DNA of 64,000 bases from an uncultured Granulosicoccus sp. (GTDB lineage Bacteria; Pseudomonadota; Gammaproteobacteria; Granulosicoccales; Granulosicoccaceae). The notes beneath the pieces were generated by a model, which saw only the letters and a list, made by a program, of their open reading frames with translations, made no database searches and was not told the origin of the DNA. Both the position numbers and the translations under genes were made by a program. Position 1 is the stretch's first letter. The number at the start of each line of letters is the position of its first letter. The stretch is from assembly GCA_947499955.1 (NCBI GenBank), contig CANMQI010000013.1, forward strand, positions 140,611-204,610, given 5' to 3'. Positions 46,743-55,085 of this stretch are shown here, in pieces.

Positions 46743-49561
46743 AGCCTGGTTCTCGGTGAAGAAGTGACATCCGCAGATAACACACTGCCACGGGTCCAGA
46801 GTCGTTGGGCATTGGCCACGACCAGCAGTGAACTGCCGGCCATGCCGATGGCTGCCGCCCAGGGTGGTACCAGCCCCAGCGCGGCCAGGGGGATGGCCGT
46901 CAGGTTATACAACGCAGCCCAAAGCAGATTCTGACGAACGATACGCAAGGTCTGCGCAGATTTTTCCAGCAGTCCCTCGAGTCCTTCCAGACCCGGTAGC
47001 AGGGAAATCACATCAGCCGCCGTTCGTGCCAAGGCGGTGGCGTCCCCTGCAGCCAGAGAGACATCGGCACTGGCCAGCACCGGCGCATCGTTGATGCCGT
47101 CACCCACCATCAGCACGGTTGCTCCACCGGCCTGCAGAGCGGCGACTGCAGCCTGCTTGTCGGACGGCGTCATGCCTGCCGAGTATTGCTCTATGCCCAG
47201 CACCTGCGCAGCCTGGCGCACCGCCGGTAGGCGATCACCCGAGAGCAGGTGCACCTTCAGCCCCTTTTTCTGCAGTTGCTTCACCAGCGCGGGAGCCTCA
47301 TCGCGCAAGGCATCCGTGATCAGGAACCGGGCCAGCACCTGAGGGACTGCCGTGTTCGCTGCGGCAACATCCACATTGCTATCACCTTCACCGCCTTCAC
47401 CGCCATCACCGCCATCACCGCCATCACATTTTTCAGGCTCACCCACAAAAGGCCGCATCACCAGATACACCTCACTGGCCGCCTGCGCCTCCGTACCATC
47501 CTGTCCTTGCCAGTGTTGCACTTCCTCAGCTGACAGATCACACCATCTGGCCGAACCCAGGTACAGGGCCATGCTGCCCGCGGCATCGGGTTCGAGCACC
47601 GCGGCGACGCCATGCCCTGCACTATGCAACAGACGCACAGCAGCAAGTCCGAGCCGCTGCAACTCGGCCAGCGCATCCAGTTGTACCTCAGGCAATTCCG
47701 GTGGCGGTGCGGGCGTGCCCTGGCCCCTGTCCGAGCTCAGGTCCGTGTCCGGGCTCCGATCAAAACCCGAATCCACGCCTGAATCCACATCCACATCCAC
47801 GCCCCTATCCGTATCCGTGTCCCATCTCGTCTGCGCACCGGACTGCCCGCTCGCGCGCTCGGCCTGCAGCCGCGCCTGGCGCAATGCATGAGCATGGGGA
47901 TGGGTCGAACCCTGCTCCAGAGCGCCGGCCAACTGCAGCACTCGACGTCGTGTCTGACTATCCGCCAGCTGAATGTCACTGACAACCGGCTGGCCCGTGG
48001 TCAGCGTACCGGTCTTGTCGAACACCACATCGCTGACCTGCGCCAGGGCTTCCAGCGCATGTCCCCGGGTCACCAGCAAGCGCTGCCGCAGCAGATCGCC
48101 GGTGGCGGCCGCCATCGCAGCCGGCGTTGCCAGCGACAGAGCACAGGGACAGGACACCACCAGCACGGCAATGGCGGTGGTGGCCGCCCGCGAGGAATCC
48201 AGCTGCATCCAGATCAGCCATACCAGGGAGGCGAACACCATGAGCACACTGATGAAGATCGTTGCAATGCGATCGGTGAGTGTGACCGTGGGCGGCTTCT
48301 CGCTGGCGCCGCGATCTATCAGACGATCTATCACTGACAAGGTACTCGCCGCCTGCCGCCGCAGCACCTTGAACGTGATGGGCGCCCCCGTCAGCAGGGC
48401 CCCACCCGGCACCACATCGCCCGGTCTGACAACCACAGGAACCGATTCACCCGTGACCAGTGCCTTGTTGACCGCACTCTGCCCCTCATGCACCACCGCG
48501 TCCACCGGTACCCGTTCGCCATTGTCGACCCGGATCAGGTCATCAACCTGAAGCCGTAGCGCCGGCACCACTTCCAGCGCCTCACCCACATAACGCTGTG
48601 CGGTCTCGGGCGCCGCGAGGCTGATGTCATCCACCGCCCGCATGGCCCGCCGCCGAGCGGCCCACTCAAGGTATCGCGCCCCGAGCAGCAGGAACACGAA
48701 CATGGCCACCGAGTCGAAATAGATTTCACCCGTACCCGTTACCGTCGCCCAGACACTGGCCAGATAGGCGGCCACGATGCCGATGGTGACCGGCACATCC
48801 ATGCCCGGTCGACGCCGTTTCAGATCACGCCAGGCGCCCTTGAGAAACGGCAAGGCGCTGTAGAACAGCACCGGCGTGGTCAGCACCAGACTCGCCCAGC
48901 GCATCAACTGCTCATGCGCCGGGTCGATGTCGCCATCGCCACTGAGGTAAGCTGGCAGCGCATACATCATGACCTGCATGGTTGCGATGCCCGCCACGAA
49001 CAGACGCTGCAGAAACACACGCGACTCACGCTTCAACGCCAGCTCCCGTTCACGAGCATCGAACGGCACGCCCTGGTAGCCCATTTGTGCCAGCCGCCGC
49101 AGGATATCCGACAGTTTCAGGCGTTTGGCATCGAAGCGCACCGTGGCTCGAGCGCTGGAAAAATTCACACTGGCACGACTCACACCCGGCATGCCCCCAA
49201 TGGCGCGTTCCAGCACCCAGACACAGGCACCACAGCGCAAACCTTCCACCGACAGATTCAGATCGACCAGGTCTGCAGACCCTGTGCTTCCGTTGGCATC
49301 AGCCTGCTGCAGATAGCGTTCACTGATTTCCGGTTCATCGAATACAGCCAGCTCATCCAGGCGATCGGACAGGTCATCCGGTATGACACCAAACTGCGCA
49401 GGCTCACTGCGAAAGCGGTAGTAGTCTCCCAGACCCGAATCGACAATGGCCTGCATCACCGCCTGGCAACCTGCACAGCAGACATCGTGAGTCGCGCCAT
49501 CAAACTCGACCTGCCAGCGCCCGGGTTCAAGCACCTCTTCGGTGCAGTGATAGCATCTCAT
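46721..49561 (-). CDS. ccoI: Copper-exporting P1B ATPase CcoI/FixI for cbb3 assembly
   Basis: 946 residues, longer than the usual roughly 800. N-terminal Cys-rich metal domain (MRCYHCTEEV, CCAGCQAV), HMA domain with GLRCGACVWVLERA, eight helices, ion-binding SCPCALSLATPA, phosphorylation site D515 in DKTGTL, and hinge GDGINDAPVLASADV. Delivers copper across the membrane for oxidase maturation. The nucleotide domain has two low-complexity inserts: an Asp-rich stretch near 590-620 (DVDVDSGVDSGFDRS) and a Gly/Asp/Glu stretch near 715-730 from a GGCGAT-type trinucleotide-rich repeat at about 47391-47428. First gene of the assembly half, just after the TauE-like gene. Confidence 0.95.
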   Translation of the reverse strand: MRCYHCTEEVLEPGRWQVEFDGATHDVCCAGCQAVMQAIVDSGLGDYYRFRSEPAQFGVIPDDLSDRLDELAVFDEPEISERYLQQADANGSTGSADLVDLNLSVEGLRCGACVWVLERAIGGMPGVSRASVNFSSARATVRFDAKRLKLSDILRRLAQMGYQGVPFDARERELALKRESRVFLQRLFVAGIATMQVMMYALPAYLSGDGDIDPAHEQLMRWASLVLTTPVLFYSALPFLKGAWRDLKRRRPGMDVPVTIGIVAAYLASVWATVTGTGEIYFDSVAMFVFLLLGARYLEWAARRRAMRAVDDISLAAPETAQRYVGEALEVVPALRLQVDDLIRVDNGERVPVDAVVHEGQSAVNKALVTGESVPVVVRPGDVVPGGALLTGAPITFKVLRRQAASTLSVIDRLIDRGASEKPPTVTLTDRIATIFISVLMVFASLVWLIWMQLDSSRAATTAIAVLVVSCPCALSLATPAAMAAATGDLLRQRLLVTRGHALEALAQVSDVVFDKTGTLTTGQPVVSDIQLADSQTRRRVLQLAGALEQGSTHPHAHALRQARLQAERASGQSGAQTRWDTDTDRGVDVDVDSGVDSGFDRSPDTDLSSDRGQGTPAPPPELPEVQLDALAELQRLGLAAVRLLHSAGHGVAAVLEPDAAGSMALYLGSARWCDLSAEEVQHWQGQDGTEAQAASEVYLVMRPFVGEPEKCDGGDGGDGGEGGEGDSNVDVAAANTAVPQVLARFLITDALRDEAPALVKQLQKKGLKVHLLSGDRLPAVRQAAQVLGIEQYSAGMTPSDKQAAVAALQAGGATVLMVGDGINDAPVLASADVSLAAGDATALARTAADVISLLPGLEGLEGLLEKSAQTLRIVRQNLLWAALYNLTAIPLAALGLVPPWAAAIGMAGSSLLVVANAQRLWTRGSVLSADVTSSPRTRLWNRFSF

Positions 49562-49587
49562 TCAACTATCCTCGCACACACACGCAT

Positions 49588-50415
49588 TCAGGCACCATGA
49601 CCCGCGCCGAGCATCATGCCCACGTGCAGCAAACCCATGACCCCCAGCGCGATGATGAGACTACCCGCCAGCACTCGCACCCAGCGACGGCGACTGGCCT
49701 TTGCCAGCCACTGACCCGACAGGCCCAGCAGCATCAGATTGGGCAAGGTACCCAGCCCGAATACCAGCATCAGCACCGCACCACGCTGCCAGCTGCCGGC
49801 CACCAGCGCGGCGCTGAGAACGGCGTAGACCATGCCGCAAGGCACCATCCCCCAAAGCGATCCTGCCAGCACGGAATTCAGAAAACCCGCACCGCGCAGG
49901 CGCGATGTGGCCGCAGGCCGGATGCGTTGCCAGACAGGGCTACCCAGTGATTCCACCGCCAGACCGATCCGCTTCACACCCAGCACGTAGAGGCCCATCA
50001 GGAAGACCAGCACGCTGCTGAGCACATAGGCTGCCTGCTGAATCGGCAGGATCGACTCCATCAACCAGGCCACCGAACCGACACCGCCCGCCAGTGCGCC
50101 CAGTGTCGTGTAGGTCATGATTCTGCCAAGGTTGTAGGCGACAACCGCCGTGACCGCCGAGCCCTGAGTTGATCGTGGTGGACTCGAGAAACGCGCACTT
50201 GCAGGCTGCTCGGCCCCTGTCCCGCTCTCTGACGGCACCGCCGCTGGCGCGTTCGCCGCAACGACTTTCACCGGTATACCCAGCGCACGCCCCACAGGCT
50301 TCTGCTGCATCATGCCCAGCGCACTGACAATGCCACCGCACATGCCGGCGCAATGCACACCGCCAAGCAGCCCGGTCAGGAACACGGCTAGCAGCGACAG
50401 ATCAGAAAACACCAT
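49588..50415 (-). CDS. TauE/SafE-family membrane protein (COG2836) of cbb3 assembly
   Basis: 275 residues with about six helices. Start LLAVFLTGLLGGVHCAGMCGGIVSAL carries the conserved HCAGMCGG motif of the COG2836/CcdA-like group that accompanies ccoI-ccoS, and the later LWGMVPCGMVYAVL repeats a PCG motif. Probably moves copper or thiol equivalents. A hydrophilic insert (PSESGTGAEQPASARFSSPP, near 60-85) is unusual. 26 bp before ccoI. Confidence 0.85.
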   Translation of the reverse strand: MVFSDLSLLAVFLTGLLGGVHCAGMCGGIVSALGMMQQKPVGRALGIPVKVVAANAPAAVPSESGTGAEQPASARFSSPPRSTQGSAVTAVVAYNLGRIMTYTTLGALAGGVGSVAWLMESILPIQQAAYVLSSVLVFLMGLYVLGVKRIGLAVESLGSPVWQRIRPAATSRLRGAGFLNSVLAGSLWGMVPCGMVYAVLSAALVAGSWQRGAVLMLVFGLGTLPNLMLLGLSGQWLAKASRRRWVRVLAGSLIIALGVMGLLHVGMMLGAGHGA

Positions 50416-50503
50416 GATAAGGAATACTCGGCGCCGGTCACGACCGCCGCGCTACGCAAGATGGCAAACCCGGCCAGTGTCCGTCATGGCCGGTTGCTGC
50501 CTG

Positions 50504-50713
50504 TCAGATATCCAGCACTCGCTGAATGATGCTCTTCGCAATGAAGCCCAGCATCCCGAAGCCCAGCACGAAGAACAGGACGATTGTACCGACCCTGCCG
50601 GCCTTTGAATCGCGCGCCAGCTTCCAGACGATGAACAGCATGTAGAGCATGAAGCCCCCGATGCCGAACGTCATCCCGAATGTGGAGATCTGCTGCTCCG
50701 TAAAGCCGAACAT
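50504..50713 (-). CDS. DUF2788 family small membrane protein
   Basis: 69 residues with two helices: FGIGGFMLYMLFIVWKLARDSKAGRVG (split by the conserved DSKAG motif) and LFFVLGFGMLGFIAKSII. Matches DUF2788, unknown function. Its ATG directly follows the DUF2189 stop, and the TauE-like gene starts 88 bp on, so it is part of the same transcription unit. Confidence 0.85.
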   Translation of the reverse strand: MFGFTEQQISTFGMTFGIGGFMLYMLFIVWKLARDSKAGRVGTIVLFFVLGFGMLGFIAKSIIQRVLDI

Positions 50714-51538
50714 TCAGACAGCGGCCTCCGTGGCAACCAGATCACGATAGGCGTGCCAGGTAGCATGTCCGACCAGTGGCGCAGTAATCACCAATGGCAG
50801 GAAGCCGGCTACCAGGCTCAGTCCGATGATGACAACCACCATCAACGCCCAGACATACATGGCCTTGGGGTTGGTGATGACACTGCGAACACTGCTGAAG
50901 ACCGCCATGAGGGTATCGCTCTTGCGATCCAGCATCATGGGCGCGGCAACGACACCAATGGCGAAGACGAAAGAGGCAAAGATGAAGCCGACACCGCCCC
51001 ACAGCAGCAGGAACTGAGGGTTGTTCAATGAGAAGATCTGACTGAGCACACCCTTGACCGTCGGGAAGCTGGTGGTGGAGGACAGTGCGAACAGTATCAG
51101 CGACACTCGCGCCCAGACGATCATGGCAAAGGTGAGAATGATGGCGAAGAATGCCAGACTACTCAGATTGCGCGACCAGCAGGTCAGCGACTGCAGCAGA
51201 CTGGCACTGCCGCTCTGCTCACGCTGCCGCGACAGATCATAGATACCCGTACACAGAAAGGGCCCCATCAGGAAAAATCCGCCGATGAGTCCCATGGTCA
51301 GTTGCCATTTGGTAGCGTATACCCAGACAATGGCGTAGCCCATCAGAACAAACACAAGACCATAGAAACAGCCTCGGAACCGAGTGGACAGCATATCCGC
51401 CCATCCACGCTTCAACCATTCCAGCGGTGCATCTGCGCCCAGTTGCTTGATGGTGGGCATGGGGGGCGGCAATTCTTCAGCCTGCATTGTCGACTCATTG
51501 ACCGCCTCACCAGGCCCCTTGTCTACACTATTTGTCAT
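50714..51538 (-). CDS. DUF2189 family membrane protein
   Basis: 274 residues. Conserved DUF2189 order: APLEWLKRGWADM, GCFYGLVFVLMGYAIV, FFLMGPFLCTGIYDLSRQRE, SFVFAIGVVAAPMMLDRK and LPLVITAPLVGHATWHAYRDLV. Six or seven helices; function unknown but frequently found near terminal oxidase genes. It heads the cbb3 assembly operon and has its own FNR/ANR box, so it should be induced at low oxygen. Confidence 0.88.
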   Translation of the reverse strand: MTNSVDKGPGEAVNESTMQAEELPPPMPTIKQLGADAPLEWLKRGWADMLSTRFRGCFYGLVFVLMGYAIVWVYATKWQLTMGLIGGFFLMGPFLCTGIYDLSRQREQSGSASLLQSLTCWSRNLSSLAFFAIILTFAMIVWARVSLILFALSSTTSFPTVKGVLSQIFSLNNPQFLLLWGGVGFIFASFVFAIGVVAAPMMLDRKSDTLMAVFSSVRSVITNPKAMYVWALMVVVIIGLSLVAGFLPLVITAPLVGHATWHAYRDLVATEAAV

Positions 51539-51585
51539 GACGCCTCCACGCTACCGCGTTCAAATTACACAATGCCTCAGACGCT

Positions 51586-51627
51586 ACCATAATCGAAGCG
51601 CTGTCATGGCACGTTGATCTTCATCAA
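51586..51627 (-). promoter_or_regulatory. FNR/ANR-type promoter of the DUF2189-ccoIS operon
   Basis: Perfect box TTGAT-CTTC-ATCAA at 51614-51627. On the minus strand a -10 TATGGT at 51591-51586 predicts a start near 51579 and puts the box centre at -41.5, the same geometry as at ccoN. Leader about 40 nt. Confidence 0.78.
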
Positions 51628-51640
51628 TCCACCGTATACT
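51614..51640 (+). promoter_or_regulatory. nadE promoter overlapping the FNR/ANR box
   Basis: TATACT at 51635-51640 is a good -10, with TTGATC (51614-51619, 15-bp spacer) or GTTGAT (16 bp) as -35, so the -35 lies in the FNR/ANR box. The expected start is at about 51646-51647, the nadE ATG itself, implying a leaderless mRNA. Activator binding for the opposite gene would block this -35, a possible oxygen switch. Confidence 0.5.
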
Positions 51641-51646
51641 CAGCCT

Positions 51647-53692
51647 ATGAAAGGATATGCTCGAATTGCCGCCGCCGTGCCCGCCGCCGCGGTCGCTGAC
51701 ATCAATGCAAACCGGGAACGGACTCTGGCGCTGTGGCGCGAGGCCGACCTGGCCTGTGCCAATGCCGTCGTGTTCCCGGAGCTGGGCCTGAGTGGCTACA
51801 GCATTCGCGACCTGTGCATGAACACGACCCTGCTCGACGCTTGCGAACAGTCGCTGGCACAACTCATCGAGTCGGGAAAATCGCTCAAGCCCGTCGCCAT
51901 CGTGGGCATTCCACTGCGCTTCAACCATGGCCTGTACAACTGTGCTGCCCTGATTCATAACGGTACCCTGCTCGGTGTGGTGCCCAAGGCCTACCTGCCC
52001 AACTATCGCGAATTCGAAGAAGCCCGCTGGTTCCGCCCGGGCTTCGACCTGCCCGATGGCGCCACCATCACCATCGGCAAGCACAAGGCCCCCTTCGGGC
52101 TCGACCTGCTGTTCAAGGGCTCCCTGCCTGACCTGACGCTGGGCGTCGAAATCTGTGAAGACCTCTGGGTACAGAACCCTCCCAGCAGCTACCAGGTATC
52201 GGCCGGCGCCACAATCGTCTGCAATCTGTCGGCCTCCAACTTCACCATCGGCAAGGCCGAGCTGCGACGCCTGCTGGCTCGCTCCGCATCCGACCGCGGC
52301 AAGTGTGCCTATGTATATGTTGCAGCCGGTCCCGGCGAGTCATCCACCGATGTCGCTTTCGATGCCGATGCCTTCATCTGCGAGAACGGCAACATGCTGG
52401 CAGAGTCACATCGTTTCCGACGCACCGGTCAGCTCATCGTGCAGGACATCGATCTGGAACTGCTGGCCTACGAACGCCGCTCCACCACGACATTCGGTGA
52501 CTGTTCTCGCGAGAACCAGATGCCGGTGCGCATCGTCAACTTCCAGGCAAGCCCGGTTGACGGTCTGGTGCGCCAGGTATCCCGTACCCCTTTCCTGCCA
52601 CGCGATCCGGCAACCCTTGCCAACCGTTGCTGGGAGATGTTCGAGATTCAGAGTAATGCCCTGGCTACTCGCATGGCCGCCATCGGCAAACCGAAACTGG
52701 TACTGGGTGTCTCCGGCGGACTGGACTCCACCCACGCAGCCTTGGTCGCGGCCGCCGCACTGGATCTGCGTGGCCAGCCACGCAAGGACCTCGTGTGCAT
52801 CACCCTGCCAGGATTCGGCACGAGCGATGGCACGCGTGACAACGCCGAAGCACTGGCTCACGCCCTGGGTGCCAGCTTCAGCCAGATCAGCATCTCCGAT
52901 GCCAGCCGTACGGTTCTGGAGGCCATTGGCCACCCGGTGACAGAAGGTGTCGACAATGTCGACCAATTGATAACCCGTTTGCGAAGCAACCCTGAACAGG
53001 GCGATGTCACACTGGAAAACGTTCAGGCACGCCTGCGCACCCTGTTGCTGATGACACTGGCCAATCAGAAAGGCGGCCTGGTAGTGGGCACGGGTGATCT
53101 GTCGGAGAAGGCCCTTGGCTGGTCAACCTACGCCGGTGATCATATCGCCATGTATGACGTCAATGCCGGAGTACCCAAGACGCTGATCCAGTTCGTGATT
53201 CGCTGGGTGGCCAATGAACGGGCCAGCACCTGGAGCGATAGCGAAACTCTTCGTGAAACACTGTTCGCCATTCTGGACACACCCATCTCACCCGAACTGT
53301 TACCCGCCAGTGCCGATGGTGAAATCTCGCAACTCACCGAAGAGAAGATCGGGCCGTATGAGCTGCATGATTTCTTCCTTTACCACATGGTCCGCCATGG
53401 CGCTCGTCCTGCACGAATCCTTGACTTGGCACGTGTGGCCTTCAACGAGTCACAATACAATGACGAGACCTTGAAGAAATGGCTTACCGTCTTCATCACG
53501 CGTTTCTTCACACACCAGTTCAAACGCTCTTGCACAGCCGATGGACCAAAGGTCGGCAATGTGGCTCTGTCACCGCGCGGCGACTGGCGCATGCCATCGG
53601 ATGCCAAGCCTGACACCTGGCTGGCAGATGTCGCCGCCTGGCACCCGAGTGCCACCACCATCAAGGACTCTGGCGGCCGACCATTGTATTAA
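51647..53692 (+). CDS. nadE: Glutamine-dependent NAD+ synthetase
   Basis: 681 residues. The N-terminal nitrilase-type amidase (about 1-280) has its Glu (VVFPELGLSGYS), Lys (VVPKAYLPNYREF) and Cys (GVEICEDLW); the C-terminal synthetase has the ATP loop LGVSGGLDSTHAAL near 362 and GTGDLSEKALGWSTY. It converts deamido-NAD and glutamine to NAD. Length fits the long, octameric two-domain form. I chose the ATG at 51647 because the family sequence starts there; a TTG frame reaches 51614. Convergent hairpin follows. Confidence 0.96.
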   Translation: MKGYARIAAAVPAAAVADINANRERTLALWREADLACANAVVFPELGLSGYSIRDLCMNTTLLDACEQSLAQLIESGKSLKPVAIVGIPLRFNHGLYNCAALIHNGTLLGVVPKAYLPNYREFEEARWFRPGFDLPDGATITIGKHKAPFGLDLLFKGSLPDLTLGVEICEDLWVQNPPSSYQVSAGATIVCNLSASNFTIGKAELRRLLARSASDRGKCAYVYVAAGPGESSTDVAFDADAFICENGNMLAESHRFRRTGQLIVQDIDLELLAYERRSTTTFGDCSRENQMPVRIVNFQASPVDGLVRQVSRTPFLPRDPATLANRCWEMFEIQSNALATRMAAIGKPKLVLGVSGGLDSTHAALVAAAALDLRGQPRKDLVCITLPGFGTSDGTRDNAEALAHALGASFSQISISDASRTVLEAIGHPVTEGVDNVDQLITRLRSNPEQGDVTLENVQARLRTLLLMTLANQKGGLVVGTGDLSEKALGWSTYAGDHIAMYDVNAGVPKTLIQFVIRWVANERASTWSDSETLRETLFAILDTPISPELLPASADGEISQLTEEKIGPYELHDFFLYHMVRHGARPARILDLARVAFNESQYNDETLKKWLTVFITRFFTHQFKRSCTADGPKVGNVALSPRGDWRMPSDAKPDTWLADVAAWHPSATTIKDSGGRPLY

Positions 53693-53703
53693 GCCTGGAA
53701 TTA

Positions 53704-53724
53704 CCCCTGCCCCCATGGCAGGGG
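53704..53724 (+). terminator. Hairpin after nadE
   Basis: CCCCTGCC / GGCAGGGG, 8 perfect pairs with a 5-nt loop, starting 11 bp past the nadE stop. Followed by CATTCC, so there is no T run; termination is plausible but not certain. Confidence 0.5.
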
Positions 53725-53914
53725 CATTCCGATCTGTCATATCGAGCCTGACCCTCGGGAATGCCCCCCCGGAAACCGATGGTCAGGCCAGCCGTATCCC
53801 GACTTTTCAGACCTGAGCCACATTCCTGCCTGATGACGTCCGGCATTTGCTTATTGTTTGCAAATTGCCGCTCCATACTCCTTCCATCAGAAACGGACAG
53901 AAGGAGAATCAAGC

Positions 53915-54193
53915 ATGAAAATCGAATCATCGAACCTGTTTTTCACTGCGGCTCTGTGCCTTGCGCTGACAGCCGCTGTCGTACCGGAACTTGCTGTCGC
54001 TCAATCCGGTTCCTCCGAAGGCGGCCGGCAAAGACCAGGACGCGGTGGCCCACCGCCACAGGAAGCCTTTGATGCCTGTGCCTCTCTGGCAGCCAATGAT
54101 TCATGCTCGGTGCAGACACCGGACGAGATGCTTGAGGGTAGCTGCCAGCAAGCCCCGCGTGAAGAGCAGTTGCTGTGTGTACCTGCCCGTTGA
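53915..54193 (+). CDS. Small secreted protein with paired cysteine motif
   Basis: 92 residues with AAGGAG 8 nt upstream. Signal peptide of about 29 residues (LFFTAALCLALTAAVVPELAVA), then a Gly/Pro/Arg-rich spacer, then EAFDACASLAANDSCSV and GSCQQAPREEQLLCVP. The four cysteines fit a known but unnamed group of small periplasmic proteins with a pattern of ACxxLxxxDxC...GxC...LxCVP. Function unknown. Confidence 0.75.
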   Translation: MKIESSNLFFTAALCLALTAAVVPELAVAQSGSSEGGRQRPGRGGPPPQEAFDACASLAANDSCSVQTPDEMLEGSCQQAPREEQLLCVPAR

Positions 54194-54359
54194 TTCGACA
54201 GGAGTCAGAATGCTCGACTATCGACGTTCATGCACCCAGCCTTGTATTGATGATTGATAATCCCTGACCAGAAATCAACTGCAGGATGAGCCTGCTCCGG
54301 CGTGCTGACGATGATTTCATCTTGGCGCCATGACAAGCATTGCAGTTTTCCTGCAGTGG

Positions 54360-54392
54360 GGTTCCGGGCCTTGTCAGAAGATGCCCGGAACC
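54360..54392. terminator. Hairpin between the secreted protein and DUF1127 genes
   Basis: Perfect 10-bp stem GGTTCCGGGC / GCCCGGAACC with a 13-nt loop, 14 bp past the minus-strand DUF1127 stop. No T run on either side. The 54194-54359 stretch otherwise holds only a 15-codon ORF at 54210 with AGGAG just upstream. Confidence 0.4.
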
Positions 54393-54406
54393 GCTCTTGC
54401 CACTCC

Positions 54407-54955
54407 TCATGCACGCTTCATGTACCGGTTACGCGTCGCTTCATGGAGCGACTGAGCCGCATTCTCGGCCAGAGGCTGTCTGGCAGCCTTTTCGACCTCG
54501 CCACGGGTAACGCCGATATCCTGTAGCAGGCTGTCATCGAGCGCGAGCAAGTGAGAAAATGCGTCGCGATTTTCACGCTGCTCTCGCCTGGTTTCCATCC
54601 ATTGTAGAATCCGCTGGATAAGGTGTCGCAGGCGCAGGGACTGGGCAGAACTGGACATCGGAGCGTTATCCTGCACCCATGACTGCGCGTTTTCTGATGA
54701 GCGCGCTTGCGCTTCCGGTTGCGGCTGAACTCGGGCTCGCGATTGCGATTGCGATTGCGATTGCGATTCAGGTTGCAGCTGAACTTGCGATCGAGGCTGA
54801 ACTTGCGTTTCCAACGGAGATTGCGGCTGCGATTGAGACGGCGACTGCGACCAGAACCGTGACAACTTCAAACTCAGCCGCGGCCCTGCCACGGGGCGAT
54901 CGTTCACACCGGCATCGGCACCCACACAGACTTGCTCGGAACAGATAGTAGCCAT
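54407..54955 (-). CDS. DUF1127 protein with Ser-Gln repeat linker
   Basis: 182 residues from the ATG at 54955, which has GGAGA 6 nt upstream; the frame opens at 55021 but that ATG lacks a ribosome site. The last 60 residues are a DUF1127 domain (LALDDSLLQDIGVTRGEVEKAA), a small motif seen in regulators and RNA-binding proteins. The N-terminal 100 residues are low complexity with alternating Ser-Gln and Gln-Pro dipeptides, encoded by a hexanucleotide array. DUF1127 proteins are usually 40-70 residues, so the long tail is odd. Confidence 0.72.
   Translation of the reverse strand: MATICSEQVCVGADAGVNDRPVAGPRLSLKLSRFWSQSPSQSQPQSPLETQVQPRSQVQLQPESQSQSQSQSRARVQPQPEAQARSSENAQSWVQDNAPMSSSAQSLRLRHLIQRILQWMETRREQRENRDAFSHLLALDDSLLQDIGVTRGEVEKAARQPLAENAAQSLHEATRNRYMKRA
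54739..54768. repeat. GCGATT hexanucleotide array (5 units)
   Basis: Five perfect 6-bp GCGATT units, coding on the minus strand for Ser-Gln pairs, flanked by related degenerate units over about 54700-54850. Length changes stay in frame. Confidence 0.9.
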
Positions 54956-55050
54956 GAGGCTCTCCAGGTCAGTCAGACTCTGCGGTTGCAGACCTTGAAT
55001 GACAATTTGCGGCAAATCCATCTATTCATCAAACGAATAGTTCTGATAGT

Positions 55051-55073
55051 ATCTTTCAATAAATCTGAAAGAT
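55051..55073. promoter_or_regulatory. Candidate LysR operator upstream of the 55086 regulator
   Basis: ATCTTTCA-N7-TGAAAGAT, an 8-bp perfect inverted repeat, 12 bp before the LysR ATG and between it and the divergent DUF1127 gene. A second shorter repeat ATTC-N7-GAAT lies at 55024-55038. Both have the T-N11-A spacing used by LysR proteins, so they are likely its sites. Confidence 0.6.
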
Positions 55074-55085
55074 GGTGTTGATCTC

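Noticed and set aside
54228..54410. A 60-codon minus-strand frame with a CNACH motif
   Set aside because: The CxxCH occurs in a frame with no signal peptide, no start support and no cytochrome context, and the stretch also forms a hairpin. Chance is more likely.
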